13,076 nucleotides of DNA from the NCBI GenBank assembly GCA_009775225.1, contig VSPE01000052.1, forward strand, positions 1 to 13,076, read 5' to 3'. The DNA is from Muribaculaceae bacterium. GTDB taxonomy: Bacteria; Bacteroidota; Bacteroidia; Bacteroidales; Muribaculaceae. The notes below the pieces were generated by a model. That model ran no database searches, had not been told where the DNA came from, and saw only the letters and a list, made by a program, of their open reading frames with translations. Below, in pieces: positions 1 to 5,649 of the stretch (its first letter is position 1; every line of letters begins with the position of its first letter). A program made the translations under genes and the position numbers.

Positions 1-128
1 ATGCTTATGATTGCTGCTGTCGTCATTACTCTCCGAAAACTCACTTCCGTTAACAATCGTTTTTAAACAACCTCTTATTTGATGTTGTCATTTCAGTAAT
101 TGTTTTTCTTGAGTATTAATTTGACGGG
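1..128. other. Gap left of the phage genes; possible start of another leftward gene
   Basis: No complete gene is visible. A leftward ATG at 26-24 opens a frame beginning MTTAAIIS that runs off the window edge, so this could be the first codons of the next leftward phage gene. Eight residues are too few to support a call. The other minus-strand frames either stop quickly or lack a start. Confidence 0.25.
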
Positions 129-524
129 TTATTGTTTGAAGCACATTTTGCAAGGCGTCTTCCCTCTGGCCTGTGCTTCATCTACAGTCATCTCAAGTAT
201 GTAGCCGTAACACTTGGAAAGACCTTTGCAATCCTTAACCAAATGGTATCTCTTTGCACTTGGCCCAGAACACACATAGACACAATCAAGTCCCGCATAA
301 GGCGCCATAGCAGCCTGTCGGGTAGCAGCGCGGGTGCCTGTCATAATTTTACTCTCGAAGTCTTCGTAGCTTTCCCCATAGCCTGTCTGCTCCTTAAGTA
401 CATCATAAACTAAGCGGCGGTTTTCCGGCTTACCCATCACCCTTACAAATTTATCGTAAGAGTCTTCATATCTTGTCTCCTTTACAAGTTTATCGTAAAC
501 TATCTTGAGGCTGTTGTCATACAT
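129..524 (-). CDS. Small phage protein: duplicated N-terminal motif plus Cys/His C-terminal domain
   Basis: A 131-residue protein with two visible parts. Residues 8-31 and 38-61 are two copies of one motif (VYDKLVKET..Y.DSYDKF against VYDVLKEQT.YGESYEDF), a tandem duplication of about 30 residues; I recall similar repeats in Bacteroidales phage proteins. The C-terminal half contains H94, C99, C105, C125 and C128, ending PCKMC, which resembles the Ada-like metal-binding fold (YH..C ... EA...G..PCK.C) and suggests zinc binding. It is the third gene of a leftward group, 9 bases after the coiled-coil gene, so it is probably co-expressed with the structural genes. The ATG at 524 is the only good start. 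Function is unknown; a virion-associated or DNA-binding role is inferred from context. Confidence 0.6.
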   Translation of the reverse strand: MYDNSLKIVYDKLVKETRYEDSYDKFVRVMGKPENRRLVYDVLKEQTGYGESYEDFESKIMTGTRAATRQAAMAPYAGLDCVYVCSGPSAKRYHLVKDCKGLSKCYGYILEMTVDEAQARGKTPCKMCFKQ

Positions 525-533
525 AGCAAATCA

Positions 534-1559
534 TTATTTTTCGGGGATAATCCACCCGTTATTACTTTTACCCCCGGAGGGCGTCGACGTATCCTTCACT
601 TCTTGAGTCGTTTTGCTTTCGCCGAACTCGTCTGTAACAGTTCGAGACGTCCGTGTTGGTGTAGTTAAATACTGGCCCCCATGAACCGCTGCTTGCGACC
701 GTGCGGCTGCTTCGCTGGGTTCGTTATGAATAGTCACACCGTCTTTGTCGAGCCACGCATGTCTTGCCGGACGGCCGCTGCCGCCACTACCCACGCGCAT
801 CCTTCGACCCGCCTCTGCCGAGTTGAGCTCAGCCCGGTCTTTTGCATCCTGCTCCCTGATGAGAGCTTCAGCTTCTGCCGCCCTAAGCTCAATCGGCCTT
901 TTCTCGTCTTCGTATGCTCGCCGGCGCTTCATATCCTCGTCTGCCTTAGCCTTGGCCTCGCGCTCAGCTTTCCGGCGCGCAGCCAGCTCGGCACGCCTAT
1001 TGTCAATCTCCGCCAATCGCTCCCGGGCACGACCGCGCCCAAGAACCAAAGACATCCACTTATCCTCAGCCTCCTTGTCAATAAGCCTTCGGGCCGCCAC
1101 ATCATCCTTATGGGCATCACCCAAAGCATTACCGTTATACATATTCGGAGCATAGCGATTGGTGAAGATAAGATTGGCTACAGCCCTTGAAGCATCGCCA
1201 ATACTTGAAATCATCCCCCGCAGCGCATCCCGCCGGCGCTCCTTCTCCTTTTGCTCCTTCGATTTTGGAGCCTCCGCGCCCTCCAGTACACGGTCGTAAG
1301 CGCCAATAACCTCCTGTATGGCCTCATGTCCCCTGTTGTTGTACCCATCCAAATCTACCGCCTGCTCAAAAGCACGCATATATTTGCGGGGAGACCGAAC
1401 CTCCACACCTTCAGAAGCCCCTGCGAGAGACTCCGGCTTCTCTGCCGTTGGAGGCAGCACATCAGCAACAGTCGGTTTGCCTGTATCCGGCCGCTTTACC
1501 GTCGCGCCGACAGCCGCACTCTGTTTATCATCATTTTCAGCCATAGCCCGAACATTCAT
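534..1559 (-). CDS. Charged coiled-coil phage structural protein
   Basis: A 341-residue protein, low in hydrophobic residues and strongly charged. A segment around residues 110-145 (RGMISSIGDASRAVANLIFT, then YAPNMYNGN) resembles a conserved stretch I recall from Bacteroidales phage proteins encoded next to a pilot-like protein. Residues about 170-255 are rich in Ala, Glu, Arg and Lys and should form a long coiled coil. The C-terminus is a Ser/Thr/Gly-rich tail. No enzyme motif is visible. Its ATG overlaps the stop codon of the preceding gene (ATGA at 1559-1556), so translation is probably coupled. A minor virion or internal core protein is the best guess, based on the neighbouring pilot-like protein; no enzymatic function is claimed. 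Confidence 0.6.
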   Translation of the reverse strand: MNVRAMAENDDKQSAAVGATVKRPDTGKPTVADVLPPTAEKPESLAGASEGVEVRSPRKYMRAFEQAVDLDGYNNRGHEAIQEVIGAYDRVLEGAEAPKSKEQKEKERRRDALRGMISSIGDASRAVANLIFTNRYAPNMYNGNALGDAHKDDVAARRLIDKEAEDKWMSLVLGRGRARERLAEIDNRRAELAARRKAEREAKAKADEDMKRRRAYEDEKRPIELRAAEAEALIREQDAKDRAELNSAEAGRRMRVGSGGSGRPARHAWLDKDGVTIHNEPSEAAARSQAAVHGGQYLTTPTRTSRTVTDEFGESKTTQEVKDTSTPSGGKSNNGWIIPEK

Positions 1560-2071
1560 TTCTTAGAGTCCATAAATCCATTGATTGCACCGCCGAGAGC
1601 CCCCGACGATTGGCCGATACCCTTCACTGCATCCGCCACGGCCTGCGACCGCTGCTGCTCAAGAGACGTCAGCTGTTGAGCGTATCCCGCGTCAGCCTGA
1701 CGATATTGCTGCTCGGCAGCCTCCTTGCTGCGTTCTCCATTCGCCGCAATCTGAGAGACAACATCAGCGAGAGCTTGCGAACTCGCCGCCTTCTCTGCCG
1801 CAACGGTCTCCGTAGTAGCACCCATTACAGCCGCAGTACCGGCCGCAGCCTTGTTCCGCCGCCTCAGTTCATCAGCAGCCATTTCATAAGCCCGTAGCGC
1901 ATCGGCCCGCTGAGTGGCATCCTCATTGTACTTACGTTCATACCATGCCTGGTTCGCGGCGCGCTGCTGCTCCACCATACCCTTAGCCTTCTTTGCCGCA
2001 TTAGAACTCATGATGCCGCCGGCAATACCGCCGGCAACCGAAAGCCCGGCGCTTATTAAACTTCCTGTCAT
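1556..2071 (-). CDS. Pilot / internal virion protein-like
   Basis: A 171-residue protein. The N-terminus (ISAGLSVAGGIAGGIMSS) is a glycine/alanine-rich hydrophobic helix of the kind used for membrane insertion. It is followed by an Ala/Gln/Arg-rich helical body (KKAKGMVEQQRAANQAWYER onward) and a second glycine-rich stretch near the C-terminus (GQSSGALGGAINGFM). This architecture matches phage DNA-pilot and internal virion proteins such as T7 gp14 or microviral VP2, which help pass DNA through the host envelope. The match is in layout and composition, not in a diagnostic motif. It is the first gene of the leftward group; a TAATTTTG -7 box lies 26 bases upstream. It overlaps the next gene by 4 bases. 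Confidence 0.6.
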   Translation of the reverse strand: MTGSLISAGLSVAGGIAGGIMSSNAAKKAKGMVEQQRAANQAWYERKYNEDATQRADALRAYEMAADELRRRNKAAAGTAAVMGATTETVAAEKAASSQALADVVSQIAANGERSKEAAEQQYRQADAGYAQQLTSLEQQRSQAVADAVKGIGQSSGALGGAINGFMDSKK

Positions 2072-2096
2072 AATTTAAAATCTTAAAACACTGAGA

Positions 2097-2104
2097 CAAA
2101 ATTA
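2097..2104 (-). promoter_or_regulatory. Leftward -7 box for the phage structural genes
   Basis: The minus strand reads TAATTTTG, matching the Bacteroidetes -7 consensus TAnnTTTG, about 26 bases before the ATG at 2071. No clear TTTG -33 box is present at the right spacing, so the promoter may be weak or need an activator. Confidence 0.4.
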
Positions 2105-2110
2105 ACGCCT

Positions 2111-2118
2111 TAACTTTG
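2111..2118 (+). promoter_or_regulatory. Rightward -7 box for the GTPNK-motif gene
   Basis: TAACTTTG matches TAnnTTTG and lies 33 bases before the ATG at 2151. It is separated by only 6 bases from the leftward -7 box, so the two divergent promoters probably exclude each other. A good -33 element is not seen. Confidence 0.45.
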
Positions 2119-2150
2119 CATCCATGTTTTAACTTTTGGCAAACCACACT

Positions 2151-2459
2151 ATGAAAGGAAAGAAAACAGGCGGACGAGCCAAAGGCACGCCCAACAAAGA
2201 CAAACCACTCAAAGCCACATTGCGCCAGCACTCACTCGAATACTTCGCCCCAAACCCCGACAACCCCGACGGTATAAGCGACTTCGAGAAAGACCTGCAA
2301 GGCCTCACCCCGGGCGACCGCGTCGAAGCCGAACTCAAACTCCTGCGCTTCCACACCCCGCAGATGCAAGCCACCGCAGTCGACATAACCGCCACCGAAA
2401 CAACGCTCACACTGTCCGAACGCCTCGCCGCACTCTCCGCGCCGCCCCGGGCCGACTAA
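2151..2459 (+). CDS. Small GTPNK-motif phage protein, terminase small subunit-like
   Basis: A 102-residue protein starting MKGKKTGGRAKGTPNKDK. This basic N-terminal motif is common to a family of Bacteroidales phage and element proteins that resemble DNA-binding small terminase subunits. The middle (DFEKDLQGLTPGDRVEAELKL) and the following FHTPQMQA give the family's usual 'xLxPxDRxxxxxxLLxxxxPxMQ' pattern. I chose the ATG at 2151 over an in-frame TTG at 2136, because the motif begins exactly there and the TTG lies closer to the predicted transcript start. It is transcribed away from the structural genes and no large terminase subunit is present in the window, so the packaging role is a family inference only. 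Confidence 0.6.
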   Translation: MKGKKTGGRAKGTPNKDKPLKATLRQHSLEYFAPNPDNPDGISDFEKDLQGLTPGDRVEAELKLLRFHTPQMQATAVDITATETTLTLSERLAALSAPPRAD

Positions 2460-2684
2460 ACCATCTACTTTCGTCTATTAGTAGACCCGCTCACCCACAT
2501 GCAGCGTCTCCCCGTCACGCAAGCACAGCGAGCGCCCCCCCCTTCGCAAAAAAAGGCGCCACCCAAAAGGCCGCGCCCCTGTCACCGTTCCCGAGCCTCT
2601 TCCACAATTTTATTTCTTATTTTTTATTTCTTGTTTCCAAGCGGTGGAGCTTGCTCCGGGAATGTATCAACTCGCGTACCCCCC

Positions 2685-2730
2685 CTCTCTATATATAATA
2701 TTATATATAAATATATATATTTATAGAGAG
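2685..2730. repeat. AT-rich inverted repeat (46 bp)
   Basis: Arms CTCTCTATA (2685-2693) and TATAGAGAG (2722-2730) are perfect complements. The 28 bases between them are all A and T, mostly alternating, so the arms can extend inward imperfectly. It may be a cruciform or an unwinding element, or a bidirectional terminator between the convergent genes. Confidence 0.6.
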
Positions 2731-2784
2731 ATAGAGATAGGAGAAAAAGGGGTGTGGGGAAAAGGAGGGAGGAGAGAAGCACCG

Positions 2785-2824
2785 GTTGATGCAAGCCGAT
2801 ACAAGTTGATGCAACAGATGCAAC
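2785..2824. repeat. 10-bp-period iterons next to the integrase stop
   Basis: GTTGATGCAA occurs at 2785-2794 and again at 2805-2814. Between them lies a degenerate unit (GCCGATACAA, 2795-2804), and a further partial copy (AGATGCAA) follows at 2816-2823. The spacing of one helical turn suggests a protein-binding array, for example for an initiator or for integrase/excisionase. Confidence 0.5.
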
Positions 2825-2855
2825 GCGTCGCGACAGCCGCACCAACCCGCGCACC

Positions 2856-4076
2856 TCAGATTACCGGCGCCCCCTTATCGTAAAGTACATAATCGAGCAC
2901 ACGACGGTTCGCCGCATGCACCTTACGCACATCGAAGTCAATGTAGATATCCGTCACCGAATTGCCGCCGTGCCCCAGGGCCGCCGCAATCGTCTCCTTA
3001 GGTACATCCAGCAGAGCAGCCACTGTAGCCCAGGAATGACGCGCCCAGTACGACGTCAGCTCATCGACATGCACCCCGTCATCCACCGAGTTCAGATAAT
3101 CGCGCAGCGCATGCAGCCCGCGGGCAAACCGCGTATAGAAAATCCTGTAACCCTTGTAGTGGTCCAGCATAAACAGAAGCTGCCTGTGGCCGCCATAGCG
3201 GGCAATGATAGCAGCAGCCTCAGGCTCAACCTTCACCTCATACGGCTTATGCGTCTTCGCCCGCGTATAACGCACACACCCGTCGGCATCCACCGACGAC
3301 AGTGCACACAAGTCCGCCACATTGATGCCGCGCAGCATAAACGACAGCGCCCACATATCGCGCACCATACACAGATGCTCCGGCACCTCCGACAGCAGCA
3401 CCTTACGGAGCTGCGACACCGACAGCGCACGCTTGCGCGTCGGCGTAGGGCGTATCTTAAACCCGCGGAAAGGATAGCACGACGTATACTCACAGTCGAT
3501 AGCATAGTTGAACACAGCCCGCAGATTACGCAGATGAATATTGCGGGCATTGGCCGACGGCGCCGACAGAGCCAGGAACTCCACAAAGCAGTCGAGCCAC
3601 TTGCGGTTCACATCCTCGAAGCGCAGCCCGGCCCACTTACCCTCATCGCCCAAGAAAGCGATGATACGGCGTTTGGTGGCCATATACAAAGCAGAAGTGC
3701 GCCCCGACTTACGCTCGATAAACTCATCGAACGCCGGCGACAGCCCCGTCTTGGGCTGCGACGCAGGGTGCAACTGTTCCTTCACCAAATCCTTAATCTG
3801 ATTTGCACGAAGACCCGTGAGCCGCCCTTCCGACTCCAGGCGCAGAATGATAGAGTCCACCATCACCTTCTGCTGTTGAATAAACGCGTTCAAAGAGGAC
3901 GCGCGAGGATGTCGGGCCGTCACCGACTGAGCCTTGGCATCCCATTGCGAAGGAAGCAGCGACGTTGACAGCGGCAAAAAGGCGCGTAGCGAATTAAGGG
4001 TAATAACCAGGCGGAGTGGAGCTGCAGAACCGTCCTTGACACCTCTACAGTCGAGATACAACTTAGTTGTTATCAT
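2856..4076 (-). CDS. int: Tyrosine recombinase / integrase
   Basis: A 406-residue recombinase of the size and layout of Bacteroidales mobile-element integrases. An N-terminal arm-binding region (about 1-100) is followed by a SAM-like core-binding domain (about 110-205) and a catalytic domain. The catalytic residues are visible: R249 in FMLRG, K274 in TRAK, R346 in YWARHSWAT, H369 in ALGHG and the nucleophile Y378 in DIYIDFD. The first position of the HxxR box is Y343, a common variant in this group. It would cut and rejoin DNA at the tRNA-Ser core 240 bases upstream and drive integration and excision. The ATG at 4076 gives the usual MITTKLYLD start. No frameshift or missing residue suggests inactivity. 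The gene points away from the attachment site. Confidence 0.93.
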   Translation of the reverse strand: MITTKLYLDCRGVKDGSAAPLRLVITLNSLRAFLPLSTSLLPSQWDAKAQSVTARHPRASSLNAFIQQQKVMVDSIILRLESEGRLTGLRANQIKDLVKEQLHPASQPKTGLSPAFDEFIERKSGRTSALYMATKRRIIAFLGDEGKWAGLRFEDVNRKWLDCFVEFLALSAPSANARNIHLRNLRAVFNYAIDCEYTSCYPFRGFKIRPTPTRKRALSVSQLRKVLLSEVPEHLCMVRDMWALSFMLRGINVADLCALSSVDADGCVRYTRAKTHKPYEVKVEPEAAAIIARYGGHRQLLFMLDHYKGYRIFYTRFARGLHALRDYLNSVDDGVHVDELTSYWARHSWATVAALLDVPKETIAAALGHGGNSVTDIYIDFDVRKVHAANRRVLDYVLYDKGAPVI

Positions 4077-4104
4077 AACAGGAACCTTTCATGCTCCGTG
4101 TGCA

Positions 4105-4125
4105 ACTTGCTTGTCACTTGCTTGT
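4105..4125. repeat. Tandem repeat, candidate integrase arm sites (left arm)
   Basis: ACTTGCTTGT occurs at 4105-4114 and 4116-4125, an 11-bp period, about 30 bases upstream of the integrase start. Short direct repeats beside a recombination core are typical arm-type binding sites of tyrosine recombinases. They could equally mediate autoregulation of int. Confidence 0.45.
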
Positions 4126-4230
4126 GGAGCGCAGCCCCAAAAGGCAAAATAGGGCAAAAAAGTGCACGCGAAAGCTTTTTTTTAAGGCTTACGACGCAGT
4201 CCCGCCTAAAAATCTGCAAGGAAAAGAAGA

Positions 4231-4269
4231 AAAGGTGCTGATTATACACATCTGATAATCAGCACCTTT
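4231..4269 (-). terminator. Strong hairpin between tRNA fragment and integrase
   Basis: A perfect 15-bp stem: arms at 4231-4245 and 4255-4269 (AAAGGTGCTGATTAT and its complement) with a 9-base loop. Read leftward it ends in a T-rich stretch (TTTTCTTCTTTTCC), so it should stop transcription coming from the tRNA side. It sits 7 bases beyond the tRNA 3' end, as expected of the tRNA gene's own terminator. Confidence 0.75.
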
Positions 4270-4275
4270 GTCTTG

Positions 4276-4331
4276 CGGAGCGACCGAGATTCGAACTCGG
4301 GAGCCGGTTTTGCCGACTACACGCTTTCCAG
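4276..4331 (-). pseudogene. 3' half of tRNA-Ser(GGA), attachment-site copy
   Basis: Read on the minus strand, this has an anticodon loop CTGGAAA (anticodon GGA), the 3' strand of the anticodon stem, a long class II variable arm (stem AGTCGG/CCGGCT, loop CAAAA), a perfect T arm (CCGAG-TTCGAAT-CTCGG), the acceptor 3' strand TCGCTCC and the serine discriminator G. Upstream of the anticodon loop there is no D arm and no matching acceptor 5' strand, so this is a fragment and not a working tRNA. Such 3' halves are left by tyrosine recombinases that integrate in tRNA genes; use of tRNA-Ser is known for the Bacteroides element NBU2. Orientation implies that DNA to the right of 4331 belongs to an element. 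Confidence 0.8.
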
Positions 4332-4343
4332 TCGTTGCGTGTA
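4318..4343. other. Candidate recombination core in the anticodon arm
   Basis: TACACGC (4318-4324) and GCGTGTA (4337-4343) are perfect inverted repeats around a 12-base spacer that contains the anticodon. One arm is the tRNA anticodon stem; the other is in element DNA, offset by 5 bases from its normal tRNA position. Paired arms around a short spacer are the usual form of a tyrosine recombinase core site. The exact crossover cannot be fixed from one copy. Confidence 0.55.
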
Positions 4344-4350
4344 ACTCCTT

Positions 4351-4413
4351 AGATAGTTGGTTTGTAATATGTTAACTATCTCTGAAATTTGTTCGCAAAC
4401 ATTTCGCAAACAT
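4351..4413. repeat. Right-arm repeats beside the att core
   Basis: AGATAGTT (4351-4358) is the inverse of AACTATCT (4374-4381), with a 15-base spacer. Next, TTCGCAAACAT occurs twice head to tail with no gap (4392-4402 and 4403-4413). Together with the tandem repeat at 4105-4125, this places an 11-bp tandem repeat on each side of the core, as expected of a full attP with integrase/excisionase arm sites. Confidence 0.5.
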
Positions 4414-4424
4414 CTTTCACGCCA

Positions 4425-4454
4425 CAAAGGTAATACTTTTTTCCGATGTGGCAA
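4425..4454 (-). promoter_or_regulatory. Leftward promoter reading into the att site
   Basis: On the minus strand TTG (4454-4452), 19 bases, then TACCTTTG (4432-4425) fits the Bacteroidetes promoter. Transcription would start near 4418, cross the tRNA fragment and meet the hairpin at 4231-4269 before the integrase gene. It may be an integrase promoter, active only when the two arms are joined, or may make a short RNA. Confidence 0.5.
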
Positions 4455-4475
4455 TAACTTTCACTCACTTTTTCA

Positions 4476-4991
4476 TCACTTTTTTTCTTGGGTATAGGCG
4501 ATGCCGTGTGAGGTGAGCAGTTCACGCAACCGCCATAGTTCATCGCGCAACTCAATCTCCCTGTCGCGGCAATCGTCATATTTTGCGCGTTGTTCGTCAA
4601 GCTGCCGTGATAATCGGGCGTTTTCCTCGCGCAGACGCTTGATTTCCTCATCGTCGCTATTTTTCTCCTTTTCGGTATCGCGGTTTACCCGCTCCAACAT
4701 TTCGAGCATCTGCCGCAATGTTTCGGGGTCGTTTATACGAACCTCCGAAAATCGGTTATTGCTCCCCACTGTTTCAAGGTAGCGCGGATATTCTTCTTCG
4801 GGAACTTCGTACTCCGTGAGGTCGACGCCGGGGAACACCTTGCGCAAATCCTCCACACGTTCATCCGGGAACGGGTTGCGCCCATTCTCAACACTCGAAA
4901 GGAAGCCCTGCGTTATGCCGAGGTCGTGCGCAAGCTGCTTCTGCGTCTTGCCGTGCTCTTTCCTCAATTCAAGCAGTCTGTATCGTGCCAT
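4476..4991 (-). CDS. XRE-family repressor with C-terminal coiled coil
   Basis: A 171-residue transcription regulator. Residues about 4-50 form an XRE helix-turn-helix (LLELRKEHGKTQKQLAHDLG, then ITQGFLSSVENGRNPFP), with the recognition helix at the QGFLSSVENG segment. The linker is acidic, and residues about 105-160 are a heptad-rich coiled coil that should make it a dimer or larger. I chose the ATG at 4991 because the HTH starts immediately after; an in-frame TTG at 5018 lies inside the palindrome and is unlikely. It is transcribed from a leftward promoter at 5115-5146, and its upstream DNA carries ATATTGC repeats that overlap the opposing promoter. It is probably the element's main repressor, holding down the replication operon and controlling itself. 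It lacks a LexA-like peptidase domain, so release would not be by self-cleavage. Confidence 0.85.
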   Translation of the reverse strand: MARYRLLELRKEHGKTQKQLAHDLGITQGFLSSVENGRNPFPDERVEDLRKVFPGVDLTEYEVPEEEYPRYLETVGSNNRFSEVRINDPETLRQMLEMLERVNRDTEKEKNSDDEEIKRLREENARLSRQLDEQRAKYDDCRDREIELRDELWRLRELLTSHGIAYTQEKK

Positions 4992-5013
4992 AACACTTTT
5001 TATAATTTTATTG

Positions 5014-5038
5014 CGCAATATTGCGTACTAATATTGCG
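5014..5038. promoter_or_regulatory. Probable repressor operators
   Basis: CGCAATATTGCG (5014-5025) is a perfect 12-bp palindrome. Its right half AATATTGCG recurs at 5030-5038, 13 bases further on and overlapping the -33 element of the rightward promoter. A related ATATTGC lies at 5148-5154 next to the -33 element of the leftward promoter. The adjacent XRE protein is the obvious ligand, by inference. Confidence 0.55.
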
Positions 5039-5065
5039 TTATATTATTCAAATTCGCTATCTTTG
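5034..5065 (+). promoter_or_regulatory. Rightward promoter of the replication operon
   Basis: TTG (5034-5036), 21 bases, then TATCTTTG (5058-5065) matches the Bacteroidetes consensus. Transcription should start near 5072 and produce a leader of about 130 bases before the ATG at 5202. The -33 element overlaps a probable repressor site. Confidence 0.65.
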
Positions 5066-5114
5066 CAGTATCACTCCGAGCAACACGGCAAGGCAATAAC
5101 TTTGTTTCTTGATG

Positions 5115-5146
5115 CAAAGGTAGTGATTATTTCCTAATACAACAAA
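5115..5146 (-). promoter_or_regulatory. Leftward promoter of the repressor gene
   Basis: On the minus strand TTTG (5146-5143), 20 bases, then TACCTTTG (5122-5115) is a full consensus match. Transcription should start near 5108 and run left through the rightward promoter to the XRE gene, so the two promoters face each other and their transcripts overlap. Confidence 0.7.
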
Positions 5147-5201
5147 TATATTGCCTAATGTATTTGCGTGATACTTGTTAAAAATTGTAAACACCTAAAA
5201 T

Positions 5202-5444
5202 ATGAAGAATAAGACGCTGAAGGAACTCTACCTTGAAGAAAAAGAGAAACCGACCCCGGCGCAGCTTTTCGTAACACGAATAGCTGAAATCACCTGCCGC
5301 GAGGAATCCACCGTGCGCCAATGGCTTTCGGGCATACAGACACCGAACCAACGAGCCAAAGAACGCATTGCCACCGCACTCGGCTGTGATGTCGATGTCC
5401 TGTTCCCGGAATCCGGCCCACAAACTGACACCGACGAAGTATGA
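5202..5444 (+). CDS. Small Cro-like HTH protein
   Basis: An 80-residue protein, first gene of the rightward operon. After a charged N-terminal helix, residues about 22-70 form a helix-turn-helix (VTRIAEITCREESTVRQWLS, then a conserved GIQTPNQRAKERIATALGCD), followed by an acidic tail ending DTDEV. The position directly opposite an XRE repressor and behind a repressor-controlled promoter fits a Cro-like antirepressor or early regulator, but this is inferred from position. The ATG at 5202 follows an A-rich leader. Its stop overlaps the next start (ATGA, 5441-5444). Confidence 0.7.
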   Translation: MKNKTLKELYLEEKEKPTPAQLFVTRIAEITCREESTVRQWLSGIQTPNQRAKERIATALGCDVDVLFPESGPQTDTDEV

Positions 5445-5647
5445 CAGCCCAGGAACCTCAGGTGATGGCGACGGCGCGGTATTCCATAGGGCAGACCTGT
5501 GAACTGCTCGGCATACACCGCGACACCCTCCGCCAATATACCGACCGACAGAAAATAATAAAGTGCGGCTACCGTACCATTGGCAACCGCAGAGTGAAGT
5601 TCTACCTCGGAAGCGAGATACTGCGCTTCTGGAAACGCCAGGCATAA
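5441..5647 (+). CDS. Excisionase-like HTH protein
   Basis: A 68-residue protein of the MerR-like / AlpA-type winged HTH family. YSIGQTCELLGIHRDTLRQY forms the HTH, followed by a wing around IGNRRVKFYLGSEILRFWK. Small proteins of this type act as excisionases (bending DNA at att arms) or as early regulators in Bacteroidales elements. It is translationally coupled to the Cro-like gene by a 4-base overlap and ends 2 bases before the primase-helicase start, so the three are one operon. Excisionase is favoured by family and by the nearby att region; a replication-gene regulator is the alternative. Confidence 0.7.
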   Translation: MTAQEPQVMATARYSIGQTCELLGIHRDTLRQYTDRQKIIKCGYRTIGNRRVKFYLGSEILRFWKRQA

Positions 5648-5649
5648 CT

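Larger units (their letters stand above)
2460..2855. other. Non-coding region between convergent genes
   Basis: About 400 bases between the GTPNK-motif gene and the integrase stop. It holds a short hairpin (GGAGC-TT-GCTCC, 2646-2657), a T-rich stretch at 2606-2637, a run of C (2679-2685) passing into a long AT palindrome, then a purine-rich stretch (about 2726-2780), and finally 10-bp repeats (2785-2824). The small open frames here are low complexity and not credible genes. The mix of easily melted DNA and repeats resembles replication or recombination control regions. Confidence 0.6.

Noticed and set aside
2916..3968. 350-residue frame opposite the integrase
   Set aside because: Shadow of the integrase gene: Arg/His/Gln-rich, no motifs, while the minus strand has all recombinase catalytic residues.
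4276..4350. Complete tRNA-Ser gene
   Set aside because: No D arm and no acceptor 5' strand complementary to TCGCTCC beyond a chance GGAG at 4348-4345; five extra bases separate the anticodon loop from the only matching stem strand.
4392..4413. CRISPR-like repeats (here and at 2785-2824)
   Set aside because: Units of 10-11 bases with no spacers and no cas genes in the window.
5563..5649. Earlier start for the primase-helicase
   Set aside because: The extra 29 residues overlap the excisionase-like gene in another frame and precede the natural DnaG-like N-terminus at the ATG at 5650.
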